DNA of 64,000 nucleotides from Eleftheria terrae (GCF_030419005.1 NZ_CP106952.1:558001-622000); one strand, 5' to 3'. Counted from the first letter of the stretch, positions 41,651-51,415 are shown. Notes: a model not told the origin generated them from the letters alone. Made by a program: numbers and translations.

Positions 41651-43752
41651 GGCCGTCCCCCGGTGAGCGGATCGACATGGGGCGGCATCGCATCCAGCGG
41701 CTTCGGCTTGGCCGGCGTCGCCGGTGTCGCTGGCGGCACCACGCCGGGCACACCGCCTTTGGGCATGGGGAACAGCCCGCCCACGATCGACACGCCTTCC
41801 GGGCCGATGGTGATGAAGGAGCTGCCCACCCGCAGGCTGATCTGCGTTTGTGCCTCCAGCACCAGCGACAGCGCCTGCAGGCTCAGCTGGCCGCCGCTGC
41901 CCAGGTGCGCGGCCTGCCCGGCGTCGAGGTGGAGCCGGCCGTCGGTCTGCAAGCTGACCGGGCCTTCCGCCTGCAGCGTGAGCGCGCCGCCCGCTTTGGC
42001 ATCGATCGCGCCGCCCAGCCCCAGCAGCAGGTCCGCGCCGAGCGAAGCATGCACGTCGCCGTCCAGGCGCAGGCGGCATTCCTGCCCCACGCCCAGCTGC
42101 AGGTCGCCGCCCACCTCGGCGCGGCGGCGACCTTCGACATGGCAGGACTCGTCATGCAGCACGGTGTGCCGGTGGTCGCGGCCCACCCAGTGGTGCAGGT
42201 CGCGCTGCGCCTTCAGCCAGACATGTTCCTCGCCGCGCGCGTCCTGGAAGCGCAGCTCGCTGCCGCTGTCCGGGGTGCCGCCCCGGCTGGAGCGCGTGCG
42301 CACGCCGGCGACGGTGGCCCGCTCCGGCAGCGGGTAGGGCGTGGGGTTGGCGCCGTTGTAGACGCGGCCGGTGATGATGGGCCGGTCGGGCCAGCCGTCC
42401 AGGAACTCCACGATCACCTCGTCGCCCACGCGCGGCAGCGCGACCATGCCGAAGCCCTTGCCGGCCCAGGGATGGCTCACCCGCACCCAGCACGAGCTGC
42501 GTTCATTGCGCCGCCCCTGGCGGTCCCAATGGAATTGCACCTTCACGCGGCCATACCGGTCGACATGCAACTCCTCGCCGGCCGGCCCCACCACCACCGC
42601 GGTCTGCGGCCCGTGGATGCGCGGACGAGTGGCCTCCAGCTGCGGCTGGAAGGCCAGCGCCTTGGGCACCGCATTGAAGCGGCAGCTGTAGCTGGTGCTG
42701 CGCGCATCCGTGTTCGCCTCGTAGCCGGCGAAATCCATGTCGGCCACCGCGCCGGTGACCAGGTAGGCGCCCGCATCGTCATGGGCCGCGAAGTCGAAGG
42801 TCTGCCCGGCCGTCAGCGCCCGGTAGGGCGAGACACCGGTGGCCACGCTGGCCAGCGCGTCGAAACGGTCGACCTCCCGGCGCACGCGGGCGTCGCCGGC
42901 GGCGCGCTTGTCTTGCAGCCGGGCCGTCATCGCCAGGTCGTCATGCCCACCGGGCCAGGCGTAGCGCTGGTGCTCGCCCACCGTGCGGCCCATGCCGCTG
43001 CGGCGGGCCCGCTGCATCAGGCTGGACTCGGGCAGCTCGGCAGCGAAGTCGGTGGCGGCGGCGCCCAGTGGCTGCAGCGTGTGCGCACGCGCCCACTGCA
43101 GCACCACGTCCTCGCGCAGCGCGCTGTTGCCTTGCGCCTCGTTCCATCGCAAGGTGCCGGCCGGGGTGGGCCGGTGGCTGGCGCTGCCATTGCACAGCAC
43201 CAGCACATGCCGCTCACGCTCATGCCGGAAATGAAAGTACAGGCCTTCATCCTCCATCAGGCGGAGGATGAAATTGAAGTCGCTCTCGTTGTACTGCACG
43301 GTGTAGGGGCGCCGGGCAAAGTTCGCATCGCCCAGCCGCTGCTCCACCGGGCCGGCGCCGGGGTAGGCGGCGAACACCGCCTTCAGGATGTCCAGCACCG
43401 TCATGTCCTGGAAGATGCGGCAGTCCGAACCGAGCGTGAGCTGCCACAGCCACGGCCGCAGGACGACCCGGTAGGCGTCGAAGCGCCCGGTGTGGCCGCT
43501 GCGCTCGACCTGCACGATCAAGCCATGCAGGAAGCGCTCCTGTTCATCGTCCAGGCGCAAGGCCACCGCGGCCGGCTGGCCCAGCAGCTCGTCCGGCCGC
43601 AGTGGCGCCTTCTGGCTGGAGCGCAACAGCTCGAGCCGGAATTCCGGCAGGCGGCCCAGCTCCTCGCGCAGCTGCAGGCGGCGGAACAACAACTCTTCGC
43701 CCGGCAGGGGACCGAGGAAGCGGGCTTCGTTCAAGGCATCTGTCGTCGACAT
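41647..43752 (-). CDS. vgrG: T6SS spike protein VgrG
   Basis: 701 residues, the gp27-gp5-like fusion of TssI. Conserved blocks: FQDMTVLDILKAVF, PYTVQYNESDFNFILRLMED (EGLYFHF), HVDRYGRVKVQFHWDR, SSCWVRVSHPWAGKGFGMV, RVGDEVIVEFLDGWPDRPII and GRVYNGANPTPYPLP. Typical gp5-like needle repeats follow (DLQLGVGQECRLRLDGDVHA). The C-terminus ends with a Pro-rich KGGVPGVVPPATPATPAKPK tail rather than an enzymatic extension. Overlaps DUF4123 by ATGA. It is the puncturing tip of the tail tube; a PAAR cap gene is not next to it. Confidence 0.95.
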   Translation of the reverse strand: MSTTDALNEARFLGPLPGEELLFRRLQLREELGRLPEFRLELLRSSQKAPLRPDELLGQPAAVALRLDDEQERFLHGLIVQVERSGHTGRFDAYRVVLRPWLWQLTLGSDCRIFQDMTVLDILKAVFAAYPGAGPVEQRLGDANFARRPYTVQYNESDFNFILRLMEDEGLYFHFRHERERHVLVLCNGSASHRPTPAGTLRWNEAQGNSALREDVVLQWARAHTLQPLGAAATDFAAELPESSLMQRARRSGMGRTVGEHQRYAWPGGHDDLAMTARLQDKRAAGDARVRREVDRFDALASVATGVSPYRALTAGQTFDFAAHDDAGAYLVTGAVADMDFAGYEANTDARSTSYSCRFNAVPKALAFQPQLEATRPRIHGPQTAVVVGPAGEELHVDRYGRVKVQFHWDRQGRRNERSSCWVRVSHPWAGKGFGMVALPRVGDEVIVEFLDGWPDRPIITGRVYNGANPTPYPLPERATVAGVRTRSSRGGTPDSGSELRFQDARGEEHVWLKAQRDLHHWVGRDHRHTVLHDESCHVEGRRRAEVGGDLQLGVGQECRLRLDGDVHASLGADLLLGLGGAIDAKAGGALTLQAEGPVSLQTDGRLHLDAGQAAHLGSGGQLSLQALSLVLEAQTQISLRVGSSFITIGPEGVSIVGGLFPMPKGGVPGVVPPATPATPAKPKPLDAMPPHVDPLTGGRP

Positions 43753-43866
43753 GGCGCTCGCCTCACTCGAAAACGCGGCATGGCGCGCTGGCAGCGCCGT
43801 GCTCGGCGCCGGGGCGGGTCAGCGGGTGGCACGGGGCGCGCAGCACGGCAGGGTGGATGGTGTGGT

Positions 43867-45108
43867 TCATGCGAAGGAGGCCTGCCCGCCCGGAGGCGAA
43901 GCGGGGCGGTCGGTTGGAAGGGAAGATGAAGGGGCGGCACCGCCGGCCGGTGGCGGCGGGCATTCGCCGGCGCGCCGCTCGGCATCCAGCAGCAGCTCGT
44001 CGCCATGCCACTCGCGCGGGCGCACGCCGAGCCAGAGGCACTGGCCCAGGCCCAGGCCGGCACCGGGCGCCGCCCGGCCCAGGCGCGGGCGGGGCACTTC
44101 CTGGCGCTCGAGCACCAGGCGCAGCTCCCAGTCCAGCTCCAGGCCGACCCACTGGCGCACCATGGCCCGCAGCCGCTTCAACTCCGCGCCGCCCGGCAGG
44201 AAGCTGCGGTAGCGCTGCAGCGTCAACGGGCCGAGCACGATGCGGAACCGGTGCTGCACATCCCACACCGTCCGGCCCAGCGCGGCGCCGCGCCCCAGGG
44301 CGCCCTCGGCACCCGCCGGCCCGGCCGCGGGCAGGCCCCGCAGCCGCATGCACGCCTGCGGCGGCAGCGTCACCCAGTGGCCGACCCAGGGCTCGATACG
44401 CACCGCGACCCCGAACACCGACCGGCACCAAGCCTGCAGCCCGTCTGCATCGCGCACCTGGCGCGACAGGCGCCCGATGAAGGCCAGCTTGGCATCGTCG
44501 CCCAGCGCATCGCGCTGCGACAACGCCGGCAGCCCCAGCCCTGCCCAGGCACCCAGGCGCGCGGCCCAGCGCGCCGGGCCGTCCGGGCGGTCCACCGCGA
44601 GCACCGGCTGCGCCTGTGCCCAGGCGCGGTAGAACTGCAGCGCGAAGCGGTGCGTCAGCAGGTCCAGGAAACGCTGCAGCACGGGGTCGGCGTGATGGCG
44701 GTCGCGTTCACGCGCGAGCTCCGTCAGATGCAGGGGCAGCGGGCCGTTCGGGCCCACCAGGCCGAAGACGCGCTGCAGCAGCCGGGGCACCGCCTCGGCC
44801 TGGGCGATGAGGGCCTGCACCGGTGCCGGGGCAAAGTCGAGCTCCGCGCCCTGGCCGATGCGCAGCGGCTCGTCGCCCGGGCGCAGCGCCTCGCCCAGCC
44901 GCGGCAGCGCCGGATGGGTCGCCTCCCAGCGGCGCAGCAGCGCGAACAGATCCTGCTGGTGGGGCCGCGCCGCTGCCTGCCGCAGCCAGGCAGCCGGATC
45001 GGCGACCGGCCCGGCGGGAGGCGAAGGCCAACTCGAAGCCGAAGCCGGCCGTGAAGGTGCCAGCCCGGGCGAAGGCGGAGGGGGCATGCCGGTCATCGCG
45101 TCCTCCAT
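43867..45108 (-). CDS. tssG: T6SS baseplate protein TssG
   Basis: About 413 residues. The start ATG 45108 couples to tssF by TGATG; ATG 45096 is an alternative with GGAGG five bases upstream. Conserved TssG blocks include LFALLRRWEATHPALPRLGE, LLQRVFGLVGPNGPLPLHLT, ELARERDRHHADPVLQRFLDLL, THRFALQFYRAWAQAQPVLA. C-terminal proline/serine-rich tail. TssG wraps TssF in the baseplate wedge. 114 bases separate it from vgrG downstream. Confidence 0.92.
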   Translation of the reverse strand: MEDAMTGMPPPPSPGLAPSRPASASSWPSPPAGPVADPAAWLRQAAARPHQQDLFALLRRWEATHPALPRLGEALRPGDEPLRIGQGAELDFAPAPVQALIAQAEAVPRLLQRVFGLVGPNGPLPLHLTELARERDRHHADPVLQRFLDLLTHRFALQFYRAWAQAQPVLAVDRPDGPARWAARLGAWAGLGLPALSQRDALGDDAKLAFIGRLSRQVRDADGLQAWCRSVFGVAVRIEPWVGHWVTLPPQACMRLRGLPAAGPAGAEGALGRGAALGRTVWDVQHRFRIVLGPLTLQRYRSFLPGGAELKRLRAMVRQWVGLELDWELRLVLERQEVPRPRLGRAAPGAGLGLGQCLWLGVRPREWHGDELLLDAERRAGECPPPPAGGAAPSSSLPTDRPASPPGGQASFA

Positions 45109-46961
45109 CACAGCACGGCACGGGCGCCGGCCAGTGGACGCCAGCGGGCCACCTCACCACGCGACAGCGACACCAGCACCGTCTCGACGAAGCTGTTGAT
45201 CGATACATGCCGCGCCAGGTAGTGGTGCAGCGCGGCGCCGAGCAGGAACGCGCTGTGCCCGGACAGGTTGCTTTCGTCCAGCTCCAGGCGCACCTCGACG
45301 CCCCGCGAGTAGACGATGGGTCCTGGCACCGGATGGCGGCGCTGCACCGCCGACGCGCGCACCGCGCGAATCGCCCCGATCTGCCGGGCCACTGCCGGGT
45401 CCTGCGCCTGCGGCAGCTGCAGCAGCAGCTCGCGCAGCGCGGCCGCGGCGTCGCCCGCTTCCGCGTCGACCAGTGACAGGTAGTTGAGCGACAGCAGGTT
45501 GAGCAGGCGCCAGGCGGCGGCACTCTCCGGCGGCGCGGACCACGGGCGCGAAGGGCCGGCGACGGCACGCACCGAGCGCAGGCCGATGCCGGTGTCGAGC
45601 TCCAGCGGCAGCTCGGTCATGGCCCGCAGGAACAGCGGCAGGTCGCGGTTGGTGCACAGCAGCTGCAGGGCCACCTGGTCCAGGTCGCGGCCGGTGGCGG
45701 CAGTATCGGCATCGGACCAGGCCAGGTAGACCTCGCTGCCGAGGTAGGCCGAGCGCGGCCCGTCGCGACGCGCCCGCTCGCTCACCAGGCGCGCCTCGCG
45801 GCGCAGCGTGTAGGCCTGCCGTTGCGTCGCGCTGCCCTGCGGGGGGCTGCCGTACAACGGCGTGAATCGCTGTGCCTGGCCGGCAGCATCGAAGCCCGTC
45901 ATGGCGGTCACGTCGTACACCTCGTAGTCCAGCGGCGAGGTGCGGTCCGCCACCACGTGGAACTCATGGCGGTCGGGCCCGGCATGCACCCGGTCGGCGC
46001 GGCGCGGGAACAGGTTGACCGCCGGCACGCAGTTGAGCCGGAAGTTGGCCGGGCCGATGGCGCCAGCCAGCGCCTCGTCCGGACGCGACAGCAGCAGCAC
46101 CAGCTCCAGGCTCGACCCGGGCGTGGCGGCGAACGTGGGCCGCAGGCCGGCGACATCGATGAACTGGAAGCGCTCCGGGAAGGTGAGCGTCTCCTGCAAG
46201 ACGCGCAGCCCGCCGAAGCCCTGGGCAGGGCAGGGCAGCATGGCTTCGTCATCCCGGTACCCCACCGGCGAGACACTGGCATGCGGGCAGTGCCGAACGC
46301 TGCCGGGCGGCCCTGCCATCACGCCCACCACCGCGCTCAGGCACAGCTCCACCAGGGTGGCCGCGACCTCCGGTGCCCCGGTCAGGAAAAAACGCAGGCC
46401 GTCCGGCTCCAGCTGGTCGAAGCGCATGCCCTCCGGCAGGCGCAATTCCAGCACCAGGGCGGCGCGAGGGCGCGGACCGGGTGGCAGGCGGGACAGATCG
46501 AGCCCCGACAGGTCCAGCGCCTGGCGCGCTGACGCCAGCTCCACGGGCGTGAGCACCGCGTCCTGCGCAGTGCGGAACTCGCAGCGGGTGGCCGACAGGG
46601 GCATGGCCGGGCCGGACAGCACGCTGCCGCGCGGCAGCCGGTGCCCGGCCAGCAGGTGGGCATCCGGCAGCGGATCGACCTGCGCCACCAGCATGGCGGG
46701 AATGGGCGCGTTGAAGCCGGGGTACACCATGTCGAGCAGGCGGTGCGACAGGCGCGGAAACTCCGCATCCAGCTTCAGCTGCACCCGGGCCGCCAGGAAG
46801 GCGCACCCTTCCATCAGGCGCTCGACGTAGGGGTCCTGCCCCGGCATGCCGCCGAGGCCGAGGCGTGCGGCCGCTTTCGGGTGGGCCAGGGCAAACTCGC
46901 CACCCAGCTCCCGCAGGTAGCGGAGTTCCTGGTTGTAGTACTGCAGCAGGCGGGGGTCCAT
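45108..46961 (-). CDS. tssF: T6SS baseplate protein TssF
   Basis: 617 residues, the family length. Begins MDPRLLQYYNQELRYLRELG, then FALAHPKAAARLGLG, QDPYVERLMEGCAFLAARVQ and LSHRLLDMVYPGFNAPIPAM, all diagnostic of TssF. The C-terminus has SSVETVLVSL-type beta strands (SINSFVETVLVSLSRGEVAR). Forms the baseplate wedge with TssG and TssE. GGAG precedes the start. Confidence 0.95.
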   Translation of the reverse strand: MDPRLLQYYNQELRYLRELGGEFALAHPKAAARLGLGGMPGQDPYVERLMEGCAFLAARVQLKLDAEFPRLSHRLLDMVYPGFNAPIPAMLVAQVDPLPDAHLLAGHRLPRGSVLSGPAMPLSATRCEFRTAQDAVLTPVELASARQALDLSGLDLSRLPPGPRPRAALVLELRLPEGMRFDQLEPDGLRFFLTGAPEVAATLVELCLSAVVGVMAGPPGSVRHCPHASVSPVGYRDDEAMLPCPAQGFGGLRVLQETLTFPERFQFIDVAGLRPTFAATPGSSLELVLLLSRPDEALAGAIGPANFRLNCVPAVNLFPRRADRVHAGPDRHEFHVVADRTSPLDYEVYDVTAMTGFDAAGQAQRFTPLYGSPPQGSATQRQAYTLRREARLVSERARRDGPRSAYLGSEVYLAWSDADTAATGRDLDQVALQLLCTNRDLPLFLRAMTELPLELDTGIGLRSVRAVAGPSRPWSAPPESAAAWRLLNLLSLNYLSLVDAEAGDAAAALRELLLQLPQAQDPAVARQIGAIRAVRASAVQRRHPVPGPIVYSRGVEVRLELDESNLSGHSAFLLGAALHHYLARHVSINSFVETVLVSLSRGEVARWRPLAGARAVL

Positions 46962-46976
46962 GGGATCGCTCCGGTG

Positions 46977-47537
46977 TCAGCTGCGCAGCTCGCGCAGGCG
47001 GGCATGGCCGGTCTCGAGGTCCAGCTCGGCGGCCAGCCACAGGTCCAGCGGCACCGGCTCGCACCAGAGCTGGCCCTTGATGACGAGCCTCAGCTGGCTG
47101 TGGCTGCGCTCGCTGGCGGCGCCTTCCACGGCCACCTCCAGCGTCTCGGGGATCAGCCGCGGCTCGAAGCGGCGGATCGCTTCGGCCAGCTCGCGCTGCA
47201 GGCGGCGGCGGTCCACCGCGCCCTGTGAGGCGCCGGTCATGGCCGGCAGGCCGAAGTTGAGGACGGACGCCCGCGCATGCGACGCCTCGTGCCATCGCCG
47301 CCGGTGCTCGCCGCCGCCCGACGGCATTGCGGGCCCGGCGGCCCAGGGGTCGTCCTCCTGCGGCGGCTCGGGACGCGTCGCATTCAGCAGCCAGACCAGG
47401 TCGCGTGCGACCACCTCGCGCAGCTGCCGGCGGCTCAGGGTCCGGTCGGCCCCGTCGTGTGGCGCGTCGGCGCCAATCAGGCGGTCGAGCAGCGATGGCT
47501 GCAGGCGGTCATGGGCGAGAGGGGTCGGCATACGCAT
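46977..47537 (-). CDS. tssE: T6SS baseplate protein TssE (gp25-like)
   Basis: 186 residues. N-terminus LQPSLLDRLIGAD, the LSRRQLREVVARDLVWLLN block, ASVLNFGLPAMTGASQG and RRLQRELAEAIRRFEPRLIP identify TssE, related to phage T4 gp25. C-terminal LRLVIKGQLWCEPVPLDLWL is the expected beta strand pair. An alternative start two codons in (MPTPLAH) is possible. Inserted between Hcp-like genes and tssF with 15-34 base gaps. Confidence 0.92.
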   Translation of the reverse strand: MRMPTPLAHDRLQPSLLDRLIGADAPHDGADRTLSRRQLREVVARDLVWLLNATRPEPPQEDDPWAAGPAMPSGGGEHRRRWHEASHARASVLNFGLPAMTGASQGAVDRRRLQRELAEAIRRFEPRLIPETLEVAVEGAASERSHSQLRLVIKGQLWCEPVPLDLWLAAELDLETGHARLRELRS

Positions 47538-47571
47538 CCAGCGGATTCATGGGGGAGGGCACGACAGCGGC

Positions 47572-48198
47572 TCAGCGCTCGTTGCCATTGCCCGGGCCAT
47601 TGCCGTGGCCAGGCTGGCCGGTACGGCGGCGGCTTTCGTCGAGCATGTCGGTCCAGACCGCTTCGAGATCGCGCACCGACAACTGGCCGGCCAGCTGGAC
47701 CAGCCGGCGCTGCGGCGCGTCCGGTGCCTCGACCGAAGCACCGGCCAGCCGGACGACGGAAGTGGTGATGGCGCCCGACTGCCGATCGGCGCGGTACTCG
47801 AAGCTGGCCTGCCGGTAGTCGATGTCCCACTCCTCCACCACGCCGGCCGAGCTGTCGTCGTTTTCGAGGTCGAGGCGATAGCTGGTGAACCGGGCCTGCT
47901 CCAGGCGGATCGTCAGGCTCATCATGTCCTGCGAGGACTCCTCCATGCACAGGACCACCGTCATCGCGCTGCCCTGGTCCATGGTGGACAGCAGCGCGGT
48001 GCTGGCACGGTCCATCCGCTTGGACACGGTGAACACCGACGGCTCCGGGTGCCGCCCCGCGTCGCCGGACGCCCGCAGCGACCATTGCCAGTCTTCCACA
48101 TCGATCCAGCCGCGCATCGCAGGCACCTGCGATTCGCCCTGGATGTTGCCCGCCGACTCGCTGACGACGGACATGAACAGCCTTGCACGTTCAGCCAT
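47572..48198 (-). CDS. Hcp-like tube protein, divergent copy 4
   Basis: 208 residues. Hcp-type features remain: IQGESQVPAMRGWIDVEDWQ (the GES...GWI motif), PSVFTVSKRMDRASTALLST and EEWDIDYRQASFEYRADRQS. The C-terminal ~60 residues (VRDLEAVWTDMLDESRRRTG...GNGNER) extend beyond a normal Hcp. Diverged too far to assume it forms part of the bulk tube; it may be a specialised or effector-carrying ring. Confidence 0.75.
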   Translation of the reverse strand: MAERARLFMSVVSESAGNIQGESQVPAMRGWIDVEDWQWSLRASGDAGRHPEPSVFTVSKRMDRASTALLSTMDQGSAMTVVLCMEESSQDMMSLTIRLEQARFTSYRLDLENDDSSAGVVEEWDIDYRQASFEYRADRQSGAITTSVVRLAGASVEAPDAPQRRLVQLAGQLSVRDLEAVWTDMLDESRRRTGQPGHGNGPGNGNER

Positions 48199-48209
48199 GG
48201 GCGCGCGCC

Positions 48210-48722
48210 TCAGTCATACCGGCTGCTTCGCAGCAGCACGGTGGTGGGGGCCGGGCGGCGCAGCCGCTGCGGGTCGAGGGGAAAGTAGCGGATCTGCATG
48301 TCCTTGAAGGAAAGCGAGATGTCCTCCACGATCGGCTTCGCATGGGCGCTGTCGCTGGTGCGGGTGGCCAGCTGCACCACGGTGCCGTCCTGCAGGTCCA
48401 GCTCCAGCATCGGCACCGGCCGGTCGCCGGTGCCGGCCAGCGCCGGATCGATCACCGTGATGCGCGCCCGGTCGTAGCGGCGTGCCTCGTTGGCGCAGCG
48501 GTACAGGGCCATGCTGCTGCGGTCCAGGTGCTTGGACATCACCACATGCCCGGGCCGCAGCTCGGTCCGCTGGCGCTTGACCTTGGAGGCACTGTGCTCG
48601 GCCGTCGCCGACCACGACAGGGTGAGCAGCATGATCTGGTTCTCATAGCCCTGCACCCGGCTCTCGCCCGAGATGGGGCGGCCGAGGCAGGCCAGGTCGA
48701 GGAAGGCGATCGGCAGCGACAT
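48210..48722 (-). CDS. Hcp-like tube protein, divergent copy 3
   Basis: 170 residues. Shows ISGESRVQGYENQIMLLTLSWS, the GES element of Hcp, then SKHLDRSSMALYRCANEARR (DxSS...L region) and IVEDISLSFKDMQIRYFPLD near the C-terminus. Only weakly like the two canonical copies, with which it is in tandem (9- and 11-base gaps). Probably a structural variant of the tube. Confidence 0.78.
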   Translation of the reverse strand: MSLPIAFLDLACLGRPISGESRVQGYENQIMLLTLSWSATAEHSASKVKRQRTELRPGHVVMSKHLDRSSMALYRCANEARRYDRARITVIDPALAGTGDRPVPMLELDLQDGTVVQLATRTSDSAHAKPIVEDISLSFKDMQIRYFPLDPQRLRRPAPTTVLLRSSRYD

Positions 48723-48731
48723 GGCGGTGGC

Positions 48732-49262
48732 TCAGCGCAGCTTGCCGCCGATGGCGGTGGCGGTCTTCATGTCCTTGACGCTCCATTCGAAGCCCAGGGC
48801 CGTGTCCAGCAAGCCGTCGTTCTTCTGCGGCTTGTAGCCGATGTAGACCTCCTTGAACACGAACTCCACGTCCTGCTCCAGGCTGCCGTCCTCGGTGCCC
48901 TTGGTGCCCACCTTGGTCACGAAGGCGTCGGTGACCTTGACCTGGAAGTAGGTCTGCGGGCCGTCGACATTGCCGGTCGCCTTCAGCATCTCGATGGTGA
49001 TCTCCGGGAAGTGCTTGCCCGCCACGATCTTGGCGAAGATGGCCGGTGACGAGGTGTCGAAGTAGTGGCTGATGCTCAGGGTGCCGGGCGTGGGCTTGCC
49101 GACGGCCGCACCGGTGCCCTTGGTCACGCTGTGGTCGGCCTCCACGTCCCAGCTCCAGTCGCTGATCTCGATCCAGCCCTGGTCGCCGTGGTGGCCCTTC
49201 TGCAGCGATTCGCCCTGCGGGACGTCCGCCTTGCCGAAATTGATGAAGCTATTGCCTGCCAT
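48732..49262 (-). CDS. hcp: Hcp family tube protein, copy 2
   Basis: 176 residues. MAGNSFINFGKADVPQGES, WIEISDWSWDVEAD, GTGAAVGKPTPGTLSISHYF and QDVEFVFKEVYIGYKPQ are standard Hcp1 family blocks. Hcp forms hexameric rings stacked in the inner tube and is secreted. It is close in sequence to copy 1 immediately upstream and nine bases from copy 3 downstream. Confidence 0.93.
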   Translation of the reverse strand: MAGNSFINFGKADVPQGESLQKGHHGDQGWIEISDWSWDVEADHSVTKGTGAAVGKPTPGTLSISHYFDTSSPAIFAKIVAGKHFPEITIEMLKATGNVDGPQTYFQVKVTDAFVTKVGTKGTEDGSLEQDVEFVFKEVYIGYKPQKNDGLLDTALGFEWSVKDMKTATAIGGKLR

Positions 49263-49271
49263 GGTGGGTCC

Positions 49272-49808
49272 TCAATTGATGGTGAGCTTGATGTCCGGGG
49301 TCTGCTGGGTCATCTCGGCGATGTTCCAGCGGAAGAACAACGCCTTGTCCAGCACGCCGTCGTTGCGCTGGCGCTTGTAGCCGATGGCCAGCTGCTTGAA
49401 GACGAACTCCACGTCCTGGTTGACGGCACCGTCGTCGCCGCTGCTGCTGCCCACCTTGGTGATGAAGACGTCCTTGGCGATCAGCTGGAAGTACAGCTCC
49501 GGCTCGTCACGCCCGGTCTGCTTGAGCATGTCGATGGTGGCGGTCTTGAAGTGGGTGCCCTTGACGATGTACTGCAGCAGCACCGGGGACGACTTGTCGT
49601 AGTAGTGCGAGAAGCTCAGCACGCCCGGGGTCGGCTTGCCGACGGCGGCGCCCGTGCCCTTGAGGTGGCTGGCCTCGGCCTCGACGTCCCAGCTCCAGTC
49701 GCTGATCTCGATCCATCCGGCGCTGCCGAGATGGGTCAACTGCTGCGACTCGCCGGGGGCAGTGCCGCCGTCGATCTTTTCAAACTTGATAAATGCATTT
49801 CCTGGCAT
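49272..49808 (-). CDS. hcp: Hcp family tube protein, copy 1
   Basis: 178 residues from ATG 49808. MPGNAFIKFEKIDGGTAPGE, GWIEISDWSWDVEAEASHLK and GTGAAVGKPTPGVLSFSHYY; C-terminus NQDVEFVFKQLAIGYKRQRN. Paralog of copy 2. First of four Hcp-type genes in a row downstream of tssC. Confidence 0.93.
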   Translation of the reverse strand: MPGNAFIKFEKIDGGTAPGESQQLTHLGSAGWIEISDWSWDVEAEASHLKGTGAAVGKPTPGVLSFSHYYDKSSPVLLQYIVKGTHFKTATIDMLKQTGRDEPELYFQLIAKDVFITKVGSSSGDDGAVNQDVEFVFKQLAIGYKRQRNDGVLDKALFFRWNIAEMTQQTPDIKLTIN

Positions 49809-49924
49809 GGAATCACTCCGGAGGTCGGCGACGCGCAGGCGCGCGCCAGAAGGCCCCCGCACCGCGGGGGCTGGCTGAGGGCCTGGCTACAGGCCCGGAA
49901 TCAGGGGTACGGGGGAAGTCCGGC

Positions 49925-51415
49925 TCAGGACTTCTCGGAAGGCAGCTTGGACACCAGCCGCAGCGACACCGACAGCCCTTCGAGCTGGTAGTGCGGCTTC
50001 AGGTAGAACCGGGCCTGGTAGTAGCCGGGCGCGTCCTCGATGGACTCCAGCACCACCTGGGCGGCCGCCAGCGGGCGCTCCGCCTTGGTCTGCTCGGTGC
50101 TGTTGTCGGGGTCGCCGTCGACGTAGCGGAAGATCCAGTCGTTCAGCCAGCGCTCCATCGCCTCGCGCGACTTGAAGGAGCCGATCTTGTCGCGCACCAT
50201 GCACTTCAGGTAGTGGGCGAAGCGGTTGCAGGCGAACAGGTAGGGCAGGCGCGCCGCCAGCGCTGCGTTGGCGGTTGCATCGGGGTCGTCGTATTCGATC
50301 GGCTTCTGCAGCGACTGCGCGCCGATGAAGGCGGCGAAGTCCGAGTTCTTGCGGTGCACCAGCGCCATGAAGCCATTGCGCGACAACTCCGCCTCGCGGC
50401 GGTCGGAAATCGCGATTTCGGTGGGGCACTTCATGTCCACGCCACCGTCGTCGGTGGGGAAGCAGTGCGTCGGCAGGTTCTCGACCGCACCGCCGGACTC
50501 CACACCGCGGATCTGCGAGCACCAGCCATGCAGCTTGTAGGCGCGATTGATGTTCACCGCCATCGCGTAGGCCGCGTTGCACCAGGTGTAGGTCTCGTGG
50601 TGCTCGCCGGCGGTGTCCTCCTCGAAGTCGAACTCGTCGATCGGGTTGGTCTTCGGCCCGTAGGGCAGCCGGCCGAGGAAGCGCGGCATGCACAAGGCCA
50701 GGTAGCGCGCGTCCTCGCTTTCACGCAGCGAGCGCCAGGAGGCGTATTCCGGCGTGGTGAAGATCTTGGTCAGGTCGCGCGGGTTGGCCAACTCGCCCCA
50801 CGATTCCATCTGCATCACCGCGGGCGAGGCCGCCGCAATGAACGGGGCATGCGCGGCCGCGGCGATCTTGGACATCTCGCCCAGCAACTCCACGTCCATC
50901 GGCGAATGGTCGAAATGGTAGTCGCCCACGATCGCGCCGAACGGCTCGCCGCCGAACTGCCCGTACTCCTCCTCATAGATCTTCTTGAACAGCGGCGACT
51001 GGTCCCAGGCCGAGCCCTTGTAGCGCTTGAGCGTGCGGGCCAGCTCCTGCTTGCTGATGGGCATCACGCGGATCTTGAGCTGCTCGTCGGACTCGGTGTT
51101 GTTGACGAGGTAGTGCAGGCCGCGCCATGCCGATTCGAGCTTCTGGAACTCGCCATGGTGCAGGATGAGGTTGATCTGCTCCGACAGCTTGCGGTCCAGC
51201 GCGCCGATCAATGCCTCGATGCGGCTGACGGCATCCCCGTCAATCAGCGTCACATGCTGCAGTGCCTGGTGGGCCAGCGTGCGCACCGCCGCCTCCATCT
51301 GCTTGCGGGCTTCGTCGGATTTGGGCTTGAAGGCCTTGTTGAGCAGCGCCGAGAAGTCGCTGCCGTCGAGGGTGGCGCCGCCGTGGTCGGCGTGGATCTG
51401 CGTGGAGTCGAGCAT
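49925..51415 (-). CDS. tssC: T6SS sheath large subunit TssC
   Basis: 496 residues, the usual length. Conserved TssC blocks: LILHHGEFQKLESAWRGLHY, LVNNTESDEQLKIRVMPISK, YGQFGGEPFGAIVGDYHFDH, TNPIDEFDFEEDTAGEHHET, YTWCNAAYAMAVNINRAYKL and ARLPYLFACNRFAHYLKCMV. The start MLDSTQ at 51415 is chosen because residues upstream are low complexity. With TssB it forms the contractile outer sheath recycled by ClpV, whose gene is not in the window. Confidence 0.95.
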   Translation of the reverse strand: MLDSTQIHADHGGATLDGSDFSALLNKAFKPKSDEARKQMEAAVRTLAHQALQHVTLIDGDAVSRIEALIGALDRKLSEQINLILHHGEFQKLESAWRGLHYLVNNTESDEQLKIRVMPISKQELARTLKRYKGSAWDQSPLFKKIYEEEYGQFGGEPFGAIVGDYHFDHSPMDVELLGEMSKIAAAAHAPFIAAASPAVMQMESWGELANPRDLTKIFTTPEYASWRSLRESEDARYLALCMPRFLGRLPYGPKTNPIDEFDFEEDTAGEHHETYTWCNAAYAMAVNINRAYKLHGWCSQIRGVESGGAVENLPTHCFPTDDGGVDMKCPTEIAISDRREAELSRNGFMALVHRKNSDFAAFIGAQSLQKPIEYDDPDATANAALAARLPYLFACNRFAHYLKCMVRDKIGSFKSREAMERWLNDWIFRYVDGDPDNSTEQTKAERPLAAAQVVLESIEDAPGYYQARFYLKPHYQLEGLSVSLRLVSKLPSEKS

